Source of the DNA: an uncultured Fibrobacter sp.
GTDB taxonomy: Bacteria > Fibrobacterota > Fibrobacteria > Fibrobacterales > Fibrobacteraceae
Reading direction: 5' to 3'
DNA length: 64,000 bases
Assembly: GCA_947165045.1 (NCBI GenBank)
Contig: CAMUYW010000001.1
Span: forward strand, 86,911-150,910
The notes under the pieces are model-generated. The model saw nothing but the letters and a program-made list of their open reading frames with translations. It did not search any database and was not told where the DNA came from. The position numbers and the translations under genes are program-made. Below are positions 43,992 to 52,028 of the stretch, piece by piece (within the stretch, counting starts at the first letter, position 1; every line of letters begins with the position of its first letter).

Positions 43992-44584
43992 AAGGAGACT
44001 CTCCCTTCGAATGCGCGAAGCATGGTGACTTCGTCGATAAATTCTAGGTCGCTGCCCATCGGAATTCCGCGGGCGAGACGGGTGCGCTTGACGTTGACTC
44101 CGTCTAACATTCGGTCAATCATGAGCGCGGTACTGTCGGCTTCGGGGCTAGAGCCCAAGGCTAGGACTAGTTCTTCGATGTTTTCTTGCTTGATGCGTTC
44201 TACGAGTTGCGGCAGATGGAGCGCTTCGGGGCCAATGCCATCGAGCGGAGAAATCACGCCGCCGAGAACAAAATAAAGACCTTTGTGGACGGAAGAACGT
44301 TCAAAAGGTAGAATGTCGGAATTCTTTTCGACAACGCAAATGGACTTGGCGCCTTCGCGGGCTCTGCATGTAGGGCAGATTTCTTCGTCTGTAAAGGCGT
44401 GACAACGCGGGCACGGGTGAACTTTCTCGGCCGCTTGTGTCAAGCTATCGGCAAAACGTTCTACGTCACTTTTTTTGCGCGAAAGCATGTGATAGGCGAG
44501 GCGGCGAGCCGTCTTTAAGCCAATTCCCGGGAGGGAGGCGAATTCGGAAATCAGGTTTTCCAGACTTTGCGGTTCAACGTTCAT
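43988..44584 (-). CDS. recR: Recombination mediator RecR
   Basis: A 198-residue protein with the usual order: an N-terminal helix-hairpin-helix (FASLPGIGLKTARRLAYHML), a four-Cys zinc finger (CPRCHAFTDEEICPTC), a Toprim domain (SICVVEKNSDILPFE), and a C-terminal Walker-B-like region. It works with RecO/RecF to load RecA on gaps. ATGA overlap with engB downstream; 10-nt gap from the EAL/HDOD gene upstream. Confidence 0.96.
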   Translation of the reverse strand: MNVEPQSLENLISEFASLPGIGLKTARRLAYHMLSRKKSDVERFADSLTQAAEKVHPCPRCHAFTDEEICPTCRAREGAKSICVVEKNSDILPFERSSVHKGLYFVLGGVISPLDGIGPEALHLPQLVERIKQENIEELVLALGSSPEADSTALMIDRMLDGVNVKRTRLARGIPMGSDLEFIDEVTMLRAFEGRVSL

Positions 44585-44594
44585 ATGCTAGTGC

Positions 44595-45506
44595 TTATGC
44601 ATCGTCGATGTTTGCGTATCGTTGCGTGCTGTTCAGTTTAAGTTCGAAAATTGTGCCGATGCGGGCGTAAAGCATGAGCTTTAACCACTCCTGGATTTTC
44701 TTCATGCCGACCCAGACAATCGCGTTTTTCACCGTTTCGATAGTGGGCTTGTTGTGCACGTCCGAGTTTACGAACTGCAATAAGTTTGCCGCAATGTCCG
44801 GCTGCTTGTTGAGTTCCTTGCAAAGTTTTTCGAGCGTTGGACGAGTGTGCAATAACTGGATAATTTGTAAGATGGCGGCCGATGTTGCGTCAATCTTTTG
44901 TCCGGTTACAAGTTCAGGCTTTGCAAAGAAAAATCCTTGGAAGTATTCGTAGCCGGCATCCTTGCAATGCTTGAATGTTTCTTCGTCTTCGACTTTTTCG
45001 GCGAGGAGCTTGATGTTCTTTTTTTTGAAGAACTTTGCGGCTTGTGTCATCGCTTTGGACGTGTTATCCGCCAAGTCCATCTTCACGTACGAAATGTATT
45101 TGAACAACGGCTCGAAACGATTCAAGAACTCGTCGTTCATAATAAAATCGTCTAGCGCAAGTTCAAAACCGCGGGACTTGTAACGCTCAATCGCGCGGAT
45201 AAGAGCTCTATCGACGGTGACGTCTTCGAGAATTTCGAGGACAAATGTGTTGGGGTTTAAAAGTCCGAACAAGTTGTCGAGGAGCATCTCGCGGCTGCAA
45301 TTGACAAATGCTTTGTTGCCTCCGACGAGGCGTTCGAGCCCGATGCTGTTGAGGACGTTCTCTAGCACTTGGGCGGTCGCCTGGACATCGCTTGCGATGA
45401 TGGCGGTGGCGCTACTTGGCGAGTCACGGAATAGCAATTCATACGCGAAGATTTTGCCCTCGCGGTCGAGAATCGGTTGACGTGCCAAGTAAGCGAGTGA
45501 TTGCAT
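44595..45506 (-). CDS. EAL/HDOD (YuxH-like) signalling protein, short form
   Basis: A 303-residue protein. The N-terminal two thirds are an EAL-related domain opening AYLARQPILDREGKIFAYELLFRDS, with LALDDFIMNDEFLNRF and KLLAEKVEDEETFKHCKDAGYEYFQGFFF. The EAL motif itself is YELLF and several catalytic acidic residues look changed, so it may be enzymatically inactive, as in most YuxH proteins. Only the first part of an HDOD domain follows (TLEKLCKELNKQPDIAANLLQFVN to about residue 290), whereas family members usually reach about 400 residues. It lies between hisG (4-nt gap) and recR. The C-terminus is either naturally short or truncated. Confidence 0.85.
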   Translation of the reverse strand: MQSLAYLARQPILDREGKIFAYELLFRDSPSSATAIIASDVQATAQVLENVLNSIGLERLVGGNKAFVNCSREMLLDNLFGLLNPNTFVLEILEDVTVDRALIRAIERYKSRGFELALDDFIMNDEFLNRFEPLFKYISYVKMDLADNTSKAMTQAAKFFKKKNIKLLAEKVEDEETFKHCKDAGYEYFQGFFFAKPELVTGQKIDATSAAILQIIQLLHTRPTLEKLCKELNKQPDIAANLLQFVNSDVHNKPTIETVKNAIVWVGMKKIQEWLKLMLYARIGTIFELKLNSTQRYANIDDA

Positions 45507-45510
45507 TATT

Positions 45511-46350
45511 TTAGATGCGTGCGCTTTCGATGCCGAACAGGAGGATGCTGCGGGCGCCTGCGTCCCAGAGCTTGTCCATGATGGCGTTGGCTTCTTCGCG
45601 CGGCACCATGGCCTTTACGGAGTACCATTCACGACCGTGGAGCTTCGTCACTGTAGGAGCGTCGAGACCCGGAGTCATTTCGCATGCCTTCGAAAGGAGT
45701 TCAGAGGGGCAGTCGTACTCGATCATCATGTAGGTCTGTGCGACGAGCTTACCCTGGATGCGGCGGATGAGTGTGTTGACTTCTTCGAGTTCGGTCTTCT
45801 GCGGGTTGCAGAAAATGGCAGCGTTAGAGCGGAAGAGCGGTTCGCCAATAATGCGCAGCCCTGCCTGCTTGAGCGTTGTGCCTGTTTCGACCACGTCCAC
45901 GATGGCGTTAGCAACACCAAGGCTCACGGAAATTTCGACAGCGCCTTCGAGCACCACGAAATCCATCTTCTTCTTGTAGTAGCTTTCCACAATGTTCGGG
46001 AAGCTTGTAGCGATGGTGGCGTCCTTCAAGTCGGCGAGACTCTGGATGGGGCTTTCGTTCGGGACTGCTGCGCAAAGCTTGGATGCGCCAAAGGGCAAGT
46101 CCAAAACCTTAACAGCCGGGCTCTTGGCTTCGGCGTTAAAGTCAATACCCGTGATGCCTGCGTCAATGATTCCGCGACCCACATACATCGGGATGTCGCT
46201 CGGACGGAGGAAGAAAAATTCGATGCCGTTCTTGGAATCGATTTGGGTCAAAGTCTTGTAGGGCTTGGATGCCTTGTAACCGCAGGCCTTGAGAAGTTCC
46301 TGGGTGGGTTCAAAGAGCATGCCCTTGTTGGGGAGAGCTACCTTAATCAT
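45511..46350 (-). CDS. hisG: ATP phosphoribosyltransferase (long form)
   Basis: First step of histidine synthesis: ATP plus PRPP to phosphoribosyl-ATP. The 279-residue length and C-terminal ACT-like part (DAPTVTKLHGREWYSVKAMVPREEANAIMDKLWDAGARSILLFGIESARI) mark the HisG_L form, which is feedback-inhibited by histidine and needs no HisZ. The catalytic domain shows IKVALPNKGMLFEPT at the start and VDVVETGTTLKQAGLRII, the PRPP loop. It overlaps hisE by 4 nt. Confidence 0.96.
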   Translation of the reverse strand: MIKVALPNKGMLFEPTQELLKACGYKASKPYKTLTQIDSKNGIEFFFLRPSDIPMYVGRGIIDAGITGIDFNAEAKSPAVKVLDLPFGASKLCAAVPNESPIQSLADLKDATIATSFPNIVESYYKKKMDFVVLEGAVEISVSLGVANAIVDVVETGTTLKQAGLRIIGEPLFRSNAAIFCNPQKTELEEVNTLIRRIQGKLVAQTYMMIEYDCPSELLSKACEMTPGLDAPTVTKLHGREWYSVKAMVPREEANAIMDKLWDAGARSILLFGIESARI

Positions 46351-46607
46351 AGTTTAGCGTACACTTCTTCGAGGGTGAGACCTTTTTCTGCCATCATGAC
46401 GGCAACGTAGTAGAGCACCTGAGAAAGTTCGAGGCACTGGGCGTCGCGCGATTCAAAGCGGGCTGCCATCCAGCTTTCGGCGGCTTCTTCGACGAGCTTT
46501 TTGCCGATGCCATGCGGACCTTTCTTGAAAAGTTCCGTGGTTCCCTTGCCTTCCGGCATGTCCTTTTTGCGCTGGCAAGCCAGAGCGTACATTTCTTCAA
46601 ACGTCAT
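46347..46607 (-). CDS. hisE: Phosphoribosyl-ATP pyrophosphatase
   Basis: Second step of histidine synthesis. From ATG 46607 the protein has 86 residues, MTFEEMYALACQRKKDMPEG..., with the helical metal-binding core KKLVEEAAESWMAARFESRD. The frame stays open to 46733, but the extra residues do not resemble the family, and an SD (AAGAGG) sits correctly before 46607. It is a stand-alone HisE, not fused to HisI. First gene of the run hisE-hisG-EAL/HDOD-recR-engB-mlaE-mlaF. Confidence 0.9.
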   Translation of the reverse strand: MTFEEMYALACQRKKDMPEGKGTTELFKKGPHGIGKKLVEEAAESWMAARFESRDAQCLELSQVLYYVAVMMAEKGLTLEEVYAKL

Positions 46608-46697
46608 TTTTGACCTCTTTAGTTTTACGCCCCCAAAGATAGCAATTTTTTGGGTGGGACTCTTAATGGGAATGCTTATAAGTACTGCTTTATTGGC

Positions 46698-46744
46698 GGG
46701 AGGGGCCCCAGCTCGGAGTTGCGAAGGCCGCACGGGCCCCTCCC
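46698..46744. repeat. GC-rich inverted repeat between hisE and the M6 protease gene
   Basis: GGGAGGGGCCC (46698-46708) and GGGCCCCTCCC (46734-46744) are perfect 11-bp complements around a 25-nt loop. The GC content contrasts with the AT-rich flanks. It differs from the GTCAT family. It could be a mobile palindrome or a leader structure for the divergent units; I see no T tract beside it. The rest of 46608-46833 holds only AT-rich promoter-like sequence, with a TATATT at 46821-46826. Confidence 0.6.
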
Positions 46745-46833
46745 TGCACCCTCCCCCTCCTTGGCCGACGCTTTTAAATGCTATAGAAATGTTTTTTTAT
46801 TTACAGCGAAAAAATTGATATATATTAACTATT

Positions 46834-48528
46834 GTGAAACGAGTTGAAATGTCTTCAGGCTTTTTAGCCTCTGTGCTTTGCATTGGTGTCTTTTCTGCAT
46901 CCGCTGTTTCGGCGAATTCGGCAGAATCATTGGCGTCCTCTTCTGACTTTGGTGAAAAAATCAAAATGGAGAAAATTATTTTCTCCGATGATATGCTCCC
47001 CGCGCGTACTCCGAGCGGAATGTCCAAAATTCGTTCCAGTAACGATGCCGAAGTGTATTCTTCGGGTGAACGCTATTTCCCGGTGATGCTTGTTTCCACG
47101 TCAGATTACAAGGCGCTAGATTCTGCGTTTATATACAGAATGTTCAATGAAAAGGGCTTCAAGGACAACAATAATTACGGTAGTGCGTACGATTACTTTG
47201 TCGAAAGTTCGGGCGGGCAATTTAAGCCGACATTTGATATCTACCCTATAACGCTTCCAAAAAATTTTAGCAACTACAATAGCGATAGTGAATTGATTTT
47301 GCCAGCAATTGATATCCTTGTTGAACGTTCTGATTTCAAGGCTCGTGCAGGCAAGTACGAGAAAGAAATTCCTTTTATCATTTTGCATCCGCTCTCAAAA
47401 GATAAGGCGCTTTCGTACAATAGTGAATTTTTTAATCATCAGTATAAATTGCAATATAGTGCAAAACAAGTTTATTCTAAAAACGGCTACAAGTTTAATA
47501 ATTACGCGTTTATATCGCAAAAGGCCGAAGGCAAAGCTTCATCGACGAGCTCGAAAGATGTCAACATGCTTGGCACTTTCGTTCATGAATTCAGTCATGT
47601 GATTGGGCTGCAAGATACGTACAGCGCCGATGCTCAAGGCTGTGCGACGATTGGCCCCTTGCCGTTTGACGTGATGGCGCTTGGACTCCGCAATGGGAAT
47701 GGCGGTTATCCGCCGACATTCTCTGCATTTGAACGCGAGGCCGTGGGGTGGCTCAAGCCGACTGAAATTGCAAATAACGACAGCGTTTATGAGCTCAAGA
47801 ATCTTTCGGGAATGCAAGCGTATGCGGTGTCGAACCCGAATCATCCCAATGAATATTTCTTGATTGAGTATCGCCCGGCGGTAGGTTTCGATTCCAAAAT
47901 AGGAAGTTCGAGTTACAGCGGCAAGCAAGGCAAGAACGGTGTTCTGATTTGGTACATCGACTACGATTACAATATATTTTTCAGCAATGACCCCAATGGC
48001 GATGAAAGCCACCAGCGTGTTGAAGTGCGCACCGTGCTTAGCAAAAACCAGGAGTCTTTTACAAAGTTCAATTTTGTGAACAAAAGTGGCAAGGCTAAGA
48101 TTGATGGTATTTTCAATCTCGTATTTGATGGCAATGACCGCGTTTGCTTTACGGTGAACAAATCTAAAACGCTTGATAAGTGCCCTGAAAAAATTGCCTC
48201 GTCCAGTTCCGCATCTCTGTCGAGCTCTTCGTCTAGCGCGATTAAATCGTCGAGTTCCGTGTCTTCGAGTAGTAGCGCCGTTTCGTTAGCGCGTGCGGTG
48301 GTGCGCCATGCGAAAATTCACGTGTCGCATGGAATGTTGAATGTCGAAGTTCCCGTGCCGGGTAAAAAGACTCTCCGTTTATACGATGCTCTTGGAAATA
48401 ATCTTGGCTTGCATACGTTTGAAGGCTCGTCTGCTTCTGTCGATGTTTCTGGGTGGAATCGTTCCGCCTTTGTGCAACTTGACGTGGACGGAAGGCTGTT
48501 GCTTGCAAAACGAGTGGTGTTCCGCTAA
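46834..48528 (+). CDS. Secreted M6-family metalloprotease with Ser-rich linker and C-terminal sorting-like domain
   Basis: A 564-residue secreted zinc protease. A signal peptide (GFLASVLCIGVFSASAVSANSA) follows GTG 46834. The M6 (immune inhibitor A-like) catalytic motif is GTFVHEFSHVIGLQDTYS (HExxHxxGLxD) near residue 250. A later PFDVMALG supplies the Met-turn, and YFLIEYRP/GVLIWYIDYDYN are typical M6 strands. Residues near 450-485 form a pure serine linker (SSSSASLSSSSSSAIKSSSS), after which about 80 residues (LRLYDALGNNLGLHTFEG...VQLDVDGRLLLAKRVVF) form a beta-rich domain like type IX secretion C-terminal signals. Outer-surface export by such a route is inference. Confidence 0.85.
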   Translation: MKRVEMSSGFLASVLCIGVFSASAVSANSAESLASSSDFGEKIKMEKIIFSDDMLPARTPSGMSKIRSSNDAEVYSSGERYFPVMLVSTSDYKALDSAFIYRMFNEKGFKDNNNYGSAYDYFVESSGGQFKPTFDIYPITLPKNFSNYNSDSELILPAIDILVERSDFKARAGKYEKEIPFIILHPLSKDKALSYNSEFFNHQYKLQYSAKQVYSKNGYKFNNYAFISQKAEGKASSTSSKDVNMLGTFVHEFSHVIGLQDTYSADAQGCATIGPLPFDVMALGLRNGNGGYPPTFSAFEREAVGWLKPTEIANNDSVYELKNLSGMQAYAVSNPNHPNEYFLIEYRPAVGFDSKIGSSSYSGKQGKNGVLIWYIDYDYNIFFSNDPNGDESHQRVEVRTVLSKNQESFTKFNFVNKSGKAKIDGIFNLVFDGNDRVCFTVNKSKTLDKCPEKIASSSSASLSSSSSSAIKSSSSVSSSSSAVSLARAVVRHAKIHVSHGMLNVEVPVPGKKTLRLYDALGNNLGLHTFEGSSASVDVSGWNRSAFVQLDVDGRLLLAKRVVFR

Positions 48529-48609
48529 AATTATTCTGCGAAAAATGGCGAGTTAACTATATTTCAAATGTAAATCGCCTAACATTGCGTTAGCAGGATG
48601 AGGAATAGG

Positions 48610-49821
48610 ATGAAGAACATTTATTTATTGGGGAGCGCTGTTGCTCTTGCATTGTTTGGTTGTTCGCTTACAAAGAGCGGTGTTTCCAAGGCCGAAAACT
48701 TCCAAGGGAAAACGGGTATCATTGGCGTGTTCCGCCAGCCTGCGTATTATTGCGGCGAAGGCATTCCGCACACGATAATGCTTGGCGGTACGTCCATCGT
48801 TGTAAAACCTGCTTTTAGCAGCGAACAAGAAAACGTGTTCTTTAGCGAAATGAAACCGGGCGTTGCAACGCTTACGGAGTACAAGTACACTTGCGGTGAA
48901 AATGAAAATACGATGTCGCTTGATACGGCTGGTGCTGGGAATGAACGTTTCCCCACATCGGTCGTGATTCCTGAAAAAGGATTCTGCAAAGTTGTAATTT
49001 CGTTTATGGATGGCGATACGTTGTTTACCTATAATGGTGAAATTTTAAGCGATCAATTTGCTAAAGCTGAAGTTGCGGTAAATACCGATAGCATCCCGTA
49101 TTGCGAAGTTTTAGATAACAAAGGCAAAAAGATTTCGATGGTGAATCGTGATTCTATTTTGGATGTAAAATTTGCTGCTGCTGTGAAGGATGCATCCGAA
49201 GCGCTTGAAGAAGAAAAATTCACGGTTGTGACGCTTGATGAATATAGCGATAAGGTCACGTGGAATGCGGACAAATCGAAACTCCTAGTGGTGACGCTTA
49301 CGGCAGATGCCGAAACGTATAAGGACGGCGAACTCGTCAAGTCTGATAGCGTTGTCTGGGTTGTGAACGAAAAGGAACTTTTAACTTGGTTCCATGATCA
49401 CAAGGAAGGCGTGCGCAATTGGGATTTGAGATTCAAGCAGTTGTTTGGTGAACCGAGGACCTCTAAGGTTTCGCATATGGCGTTCTTGTGGGTGAGTCCG
49501 AACGACTTGATGCGCCCGGCGTACGTGCCCGATGTAAAGGCTTTTGATATGCGTACGGCGTTTGAAGGCGAATACGGAAACGATGCCGAAGTTACGGAAC
49601 GCGTGATGTGGTTCAAGAACTGGTTTGATGCTCGTGCATCGAAGAGCTATGAAGGGCCGGATGCTCGTCCGTGGACTCGCTTAGGTTATACGTATGACTG
49701 GGGCAGCAAGGCCGATAAGTATGGGCTTACAGAATTTATCGTAGTGCCTGGTGCCGAGATGGATGTCAAGTTCACGAGAAACTTGAAGTTCATTGCCAAC
49801 TGGATGAAAGATAGGAAGTAG
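48610..49821 (+). CDS. Lipoprotein of unknown function
   Basis: About 403 residues from ATG 48610, chosen over 48598 because GAGGA lies 5 nt before it. Lipoprotein signal MKNIYLLGSAVALALFGC (Cys18). The mature protein starts with a GKTGIIGVFRQPAYYCGEGIPHTIML segment and later has beta-rich stretches and a conserved-looking C-terminal part (WFKNWFDARASKSYEGPDARPWTRLGYTYDWG...GLTEFIVVPG). That last block suggests a defined domain, but I do not recognise it. A TATATT box at 48558-48563 is a possible promoter. Confidence 0.65.
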   Translation: MKNIYLLGSAVALALFGCSLTKSGVSKAENFQGKTGIIGVFRQPAYYCGEGIPHTIMLGGTSIVVKPAFSSEQENVFFSEMKPGVATLTEYKYTCGENENTMSLDTAGAGNERFPTSVVIPEKGFCKVVISFMDGDTLFTYNGEILSDQFAKAEVAVNTDSIPYCEVLDNKGKKISMVNRDSILDVKFAAAVKDASEALEEEKFTVVTLDEYSDKVTWNADKSKLLVVTLTADAETYKDGELVKSDSVVWVVNEKELLTWFHDHKEGVRNWDLRFKQLFGEPRTSKVSHMAFLWVSPNDLMRPAYVPDVKAFDMRTAFEGEYGNDAEVTERVMWFKNWFDARASKSYEGPDARPWTRLGYTYDWGSKADKYGLTEFIVVPGAEMDVKFTRNLKFIANWMKDRK

Positions 49822-49843
49822 TACGCCTCGTCACAATCAATGA

Positions 49844-49867
49844 GATGTCCGCCTTCGCAGACATGAC
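49844..49867 (-). repeat. GTCAT palindromic repeat, copy G
   Basis: On the minus strand: GTCATGTCTGC, GAAG, GCGGACATC. The stem ATGTC(T/C)GC/GCGGACAT has one G-T-type mismatch. It lies 3' of the lipoprotein gene, tail to tail with copy H. Confidence 0.7.
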
Positions 49868-49878
49868 GAATTGAGAAT

Positions 49879-49903
49879 GTCATCCTCGCGAAGGCGAGGA
49901 TCC
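49879..49903 (+). repeat. GTCAT palindromic repeat, copy H
   Basis: GTCATCCTCGC, GAAG, GCGAGGATCC. Perfect stem ATCCTCGC/GCGAGGAT. It ends 2 nt before the trmB stop codon on the opposite strand, so it abuts the 3' end of that gene. Confidence 0.8.
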
Positions 49904-49905
49904 AG

Positions 49906-50724
49906 TTAAGTTTTGATAACCACCCGCCACAATGTTTGGCGGGCTTCTTTGTATTTGCGCTCGAAGGCGGTTTCGGGGGCTACGGGATCGAACGATTCGC
50001 ATGTGATTTGGGTGTTGGCGGGAACTGTCGCACCTTCTGCGTTTTCGTTTAAAACGATTTTCGCGGCTTCCGCAAATTCGCGGGCGTAGATTTCCCAGTT
50101 CGTGCGAAGCTCAATGACTTTCCCGAGTGCAAGTAGCGTCGGAAAAATCGGGTGCATGTGGAAACGCCTCGTGGCTTCGCTCTGCTTGGGCCACGGGTTC
50201 GGATAATACACTGCATGGTACGGGATGGTCCATTCGCCTGCTTGTACGCGTTCAAGTGCAAGCCGCCAAAAGTCGAGCAGTTCGGCACGAATCCAAAATG
50301 CGTTGGGTGGAACGTCTTCGCCTGCTGTTTGTGAAGGATTGCCTGCTTTGTCGAGGCGGGCGCAGGACTTGTCGATTCCGATGACGGGAATGCTTGGGAA
50401 TCGTCGTGCAATGTGGATAGTGCTTTCGCCTGTCCCGCAACCGGAATCCAGGATTACAGTGAGCGGCGCCTGTTTTGCAATATTCTCCGCCGAGTCATCC
50501 TCCGAAGGAGGATCCATACATTTTATTGTTTCAACTTGGCTTGGGTCGCCCTTTCCCACGGCGTTATAGAATTTCCTCACAAATTCTTCTGCTTCGGCGA
50601 AAGCTTCTCGCGTATGGTCTGCTATAGGACGCAAAAAAGTTGTCCGCGCATATTTGCGGACAACTTCTTCAAGATCTTTGTGTAGAGTCTCTTGATTCGA
50701 TGTTACTGAATTTGCACCCGGCAT
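49906..50724 (-). CDS. trmB: tRNA (guanine-N7-)-methyltransferase, TrmB-like, with repeat insert
   Basis: SAM-dependent methyltransferase expected to make m7G46 in tRNA. The SAM motif I is ILDSGCGTGESTIHIARRFP, followed by VIGIDKSCARLDKA; the TrmB-typical YYPNPWPKQSEATRRFHMHPIFPTLLALG is clear. From ATG 50724 it has 272 residues; a TTG at 50742 is an alternative. It begins 2 nt after the upstream lipoprotein stop. Just ahead of motif I the residues CMDPPSEDDSA are the translation of a GTCAT repeat (copy I), an insertion that keeps the frame. Another copy abuts the stop codon. Confidence 0.87.
   Translation of the reverse strand: MPGANSVTSNQETLHKDLEEVVRKYARTTFLRPIADHTREAFAEAEEFVRKFYNAVGKGDPSQVETIKCMDPPSEDDSAENIAKQAPLTVILDSGCGTGESTIHIARRFPSIPVIGIDKSCARLDKAGNPSQTAGEDVPPNAFWIRAELLDFWRLALERVQAGEWTIPYHAVYYPNPWPKQSEATRRFHMHPIFPTLLALGKVIELRTNWEIYAREFAEAAKIVLNENAEGATVPANTQITCESFDPVAPETAFERKYKEARQTLWRVVIKT
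50494..50515 (+). repeat. GTCAT palindromic repeat, copy I (inside trmB)
   Basis: GTCATCCTCC, GAA, GGAGGATCC: the shortest copy, with stem ATCCTCC/GGAGGAT. It lies antisense to trmB and is translated there as MDPPSEDD. Confidence 0.75.
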
Positions 50725-50726
50725 TG

Positions 50727-52028
50727 TTACTGCTGTTTCCAAATGCTCAGCAGGTCTTTGCCGATGAATTCAAGATTGTCGAAGTGGAATTTTGCATCGT
50801 AACGGAATGTTAAGGCCAATACGCTTACGCTTTTGCGTTCTTCTTCGGTAAGAACATCAGCGAGAGCGACTCTGAATTTGGTCTTTTCTTTTGGAAGTTC
50901 GATAGCATAGTTTCCTGATACGTAATCAAAGATTGTTGCAAACATAGGGTTCACGGCACGTTTCATATCCAAAATTTGAATGTATAGCGTACCTTCGCCC
51001 CACGTATCAAAAGAAATTGAATCAAGGGCGCTTAAGTCATAACTTACTTCTGGATTCCCGATATACATGCCGATGCAAGTCCACATAGATTTGTAGATGG
51101 ATGTATCGGGGAAAGTCATGCTAAAGCTGATTTCTTTTCCGCCATCACTAGAATTTTGGAGTAATGTTGTGAACTGCAGTGAGGGGTCACCCGGAAGTTC
51201 TGGGTCAAATTGGATAACCGCATATGGCTTTACTGAGCTTGATGCGATGTACCATGTTCCTCCCGTGGTTGCGTAATCCGCAGCGAGGTTATTGACACTG
51301 TCCCCATCATTAAAATCATCCATAAGAATGCTTTGAACGGCTGGGATTGTATCTTGTGGCTTAAGCGTTGTAATCGAATCGCCAGCATCAGACATTACAG
51401 GCACAAATACGGTATCGGCTGCATTTTCTGGGATGAATACCAAGTTCAAGTTGCCAGCCGGGAGTCCATTGACTTCGAACTTGCCATCTTTGATGATGGC
51501 GGAATGGTCGAGGCCGCGGAATTTCACGAAACCGTTCATGTCTTTGAAGTTTTCGCTGATGGAGTCTGCGAAGAAGTCTGCAATGGAGCCGCCGATATAG
51601 ACGGATTTTTGCAGGTTCTGCGATCCCAACTTGACTTCGCTTATGGTATCCTTCACGTCGACGGGCAACTGGAGGGCGGTCTCGTTGAGTGTTGCTTCCA
51701 TTGTATAGCTGCCGACAGGGACTTTTTCGATAGTGACAAAGCCGCTATCGTTTGCAATGGCTGTGTAGCCGCCTTCGATACCATTCAAGCTGTTCTGTTC
51801 GACGAGCTTGACTCGGGCGTTGGCTGCCGGAGCATCTGCAATAAGAATCTGTGCTGTGATGGCGTTGCCTGCTTCGGTGCCGCTCGGGCCGCCACCCGCG
51901 ACTTCAGAACCGCCGCAGGCGCACAGCGAAAAGCCGATTGCGATTGGGGCAATCAGTGCAAGTGTGCGTCTGTTCTTGTTCTGCTTCAAGTCCATACCCT
52001 TAATATATAATTTCTTTTTGAAAATCAT
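50727..52028 (-). CDS. Lipoprotein with carbohydrate-binding-like C-terminus (second copy of the TIGR02147 partner)
   Basis: A 433-residue protein. After a longer n-region the signal reaches LALIAPIAIGFSLCAC, followed by GGSEVAGGGPSGTEAGNAI, very like SDKVAGGPGSETTNGIA in the protein at 3109-4728. A carboxypeptidase-regulatory-like unit (ANARVKLVEQ, VTIEKVPVGSYTMEA) and a C-terminal jelly-roll-like domain (ILMDDFNDGDSVNNLAADYATTGG ... FHFDNLEFIG) follow; these also parallel the first copy. Its ATG overlaps the stop of the TIGR02147 gene by 4 nt, with a full GGAGGTGG SD inside that gene. It is probably displayed on the envelope; the ligand is unknown. Confidence 0.8.
   Translation of the reverse strand: MIFKKKLYIKGMDLKQNKNRRTLALIAPIAIGFSLCACGGSEVAGGGPSGTEAGNAITAQILIADAPAANARVKLVEQNSLNGIEGGYTAIANDSGFVTIEKVPVGSYTMEATLNETALQLPVDVKDTISEVKLGSQNLQKSVYIGGSIADFFADSISENFKDMNGFVKFRGLDHSAIIKDGKFEVNGLPAGNLNLVFIPENAADTVFVPVMSDAGDSITTLKPQDTIPAVQSILMDDFNDGDSVNNLAADYATTGGTWYIASSSVKPYAVIQFDPELPGDPSLQFTTLLQNSSDGGKEISFSMTFPDTSIYKSMWTCIGMYIGNPEVSYDLSALDSISFDTWGEGTLYIQILDMKRAVNPMFATIFDYVSGNYAIELPKEKTKFRVALADVLTEEERKSVSVLALTFRYDAKFHFDNLEFIGKDLLSIWKQQ

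Noticed and set aside
46608..46733. N-terminal extension of HisE to residue 128
   Set aside because: The extra residues (MRPSQLRAGAPPANK...) do not match the family, and a proper SD precedes ATG 46607.
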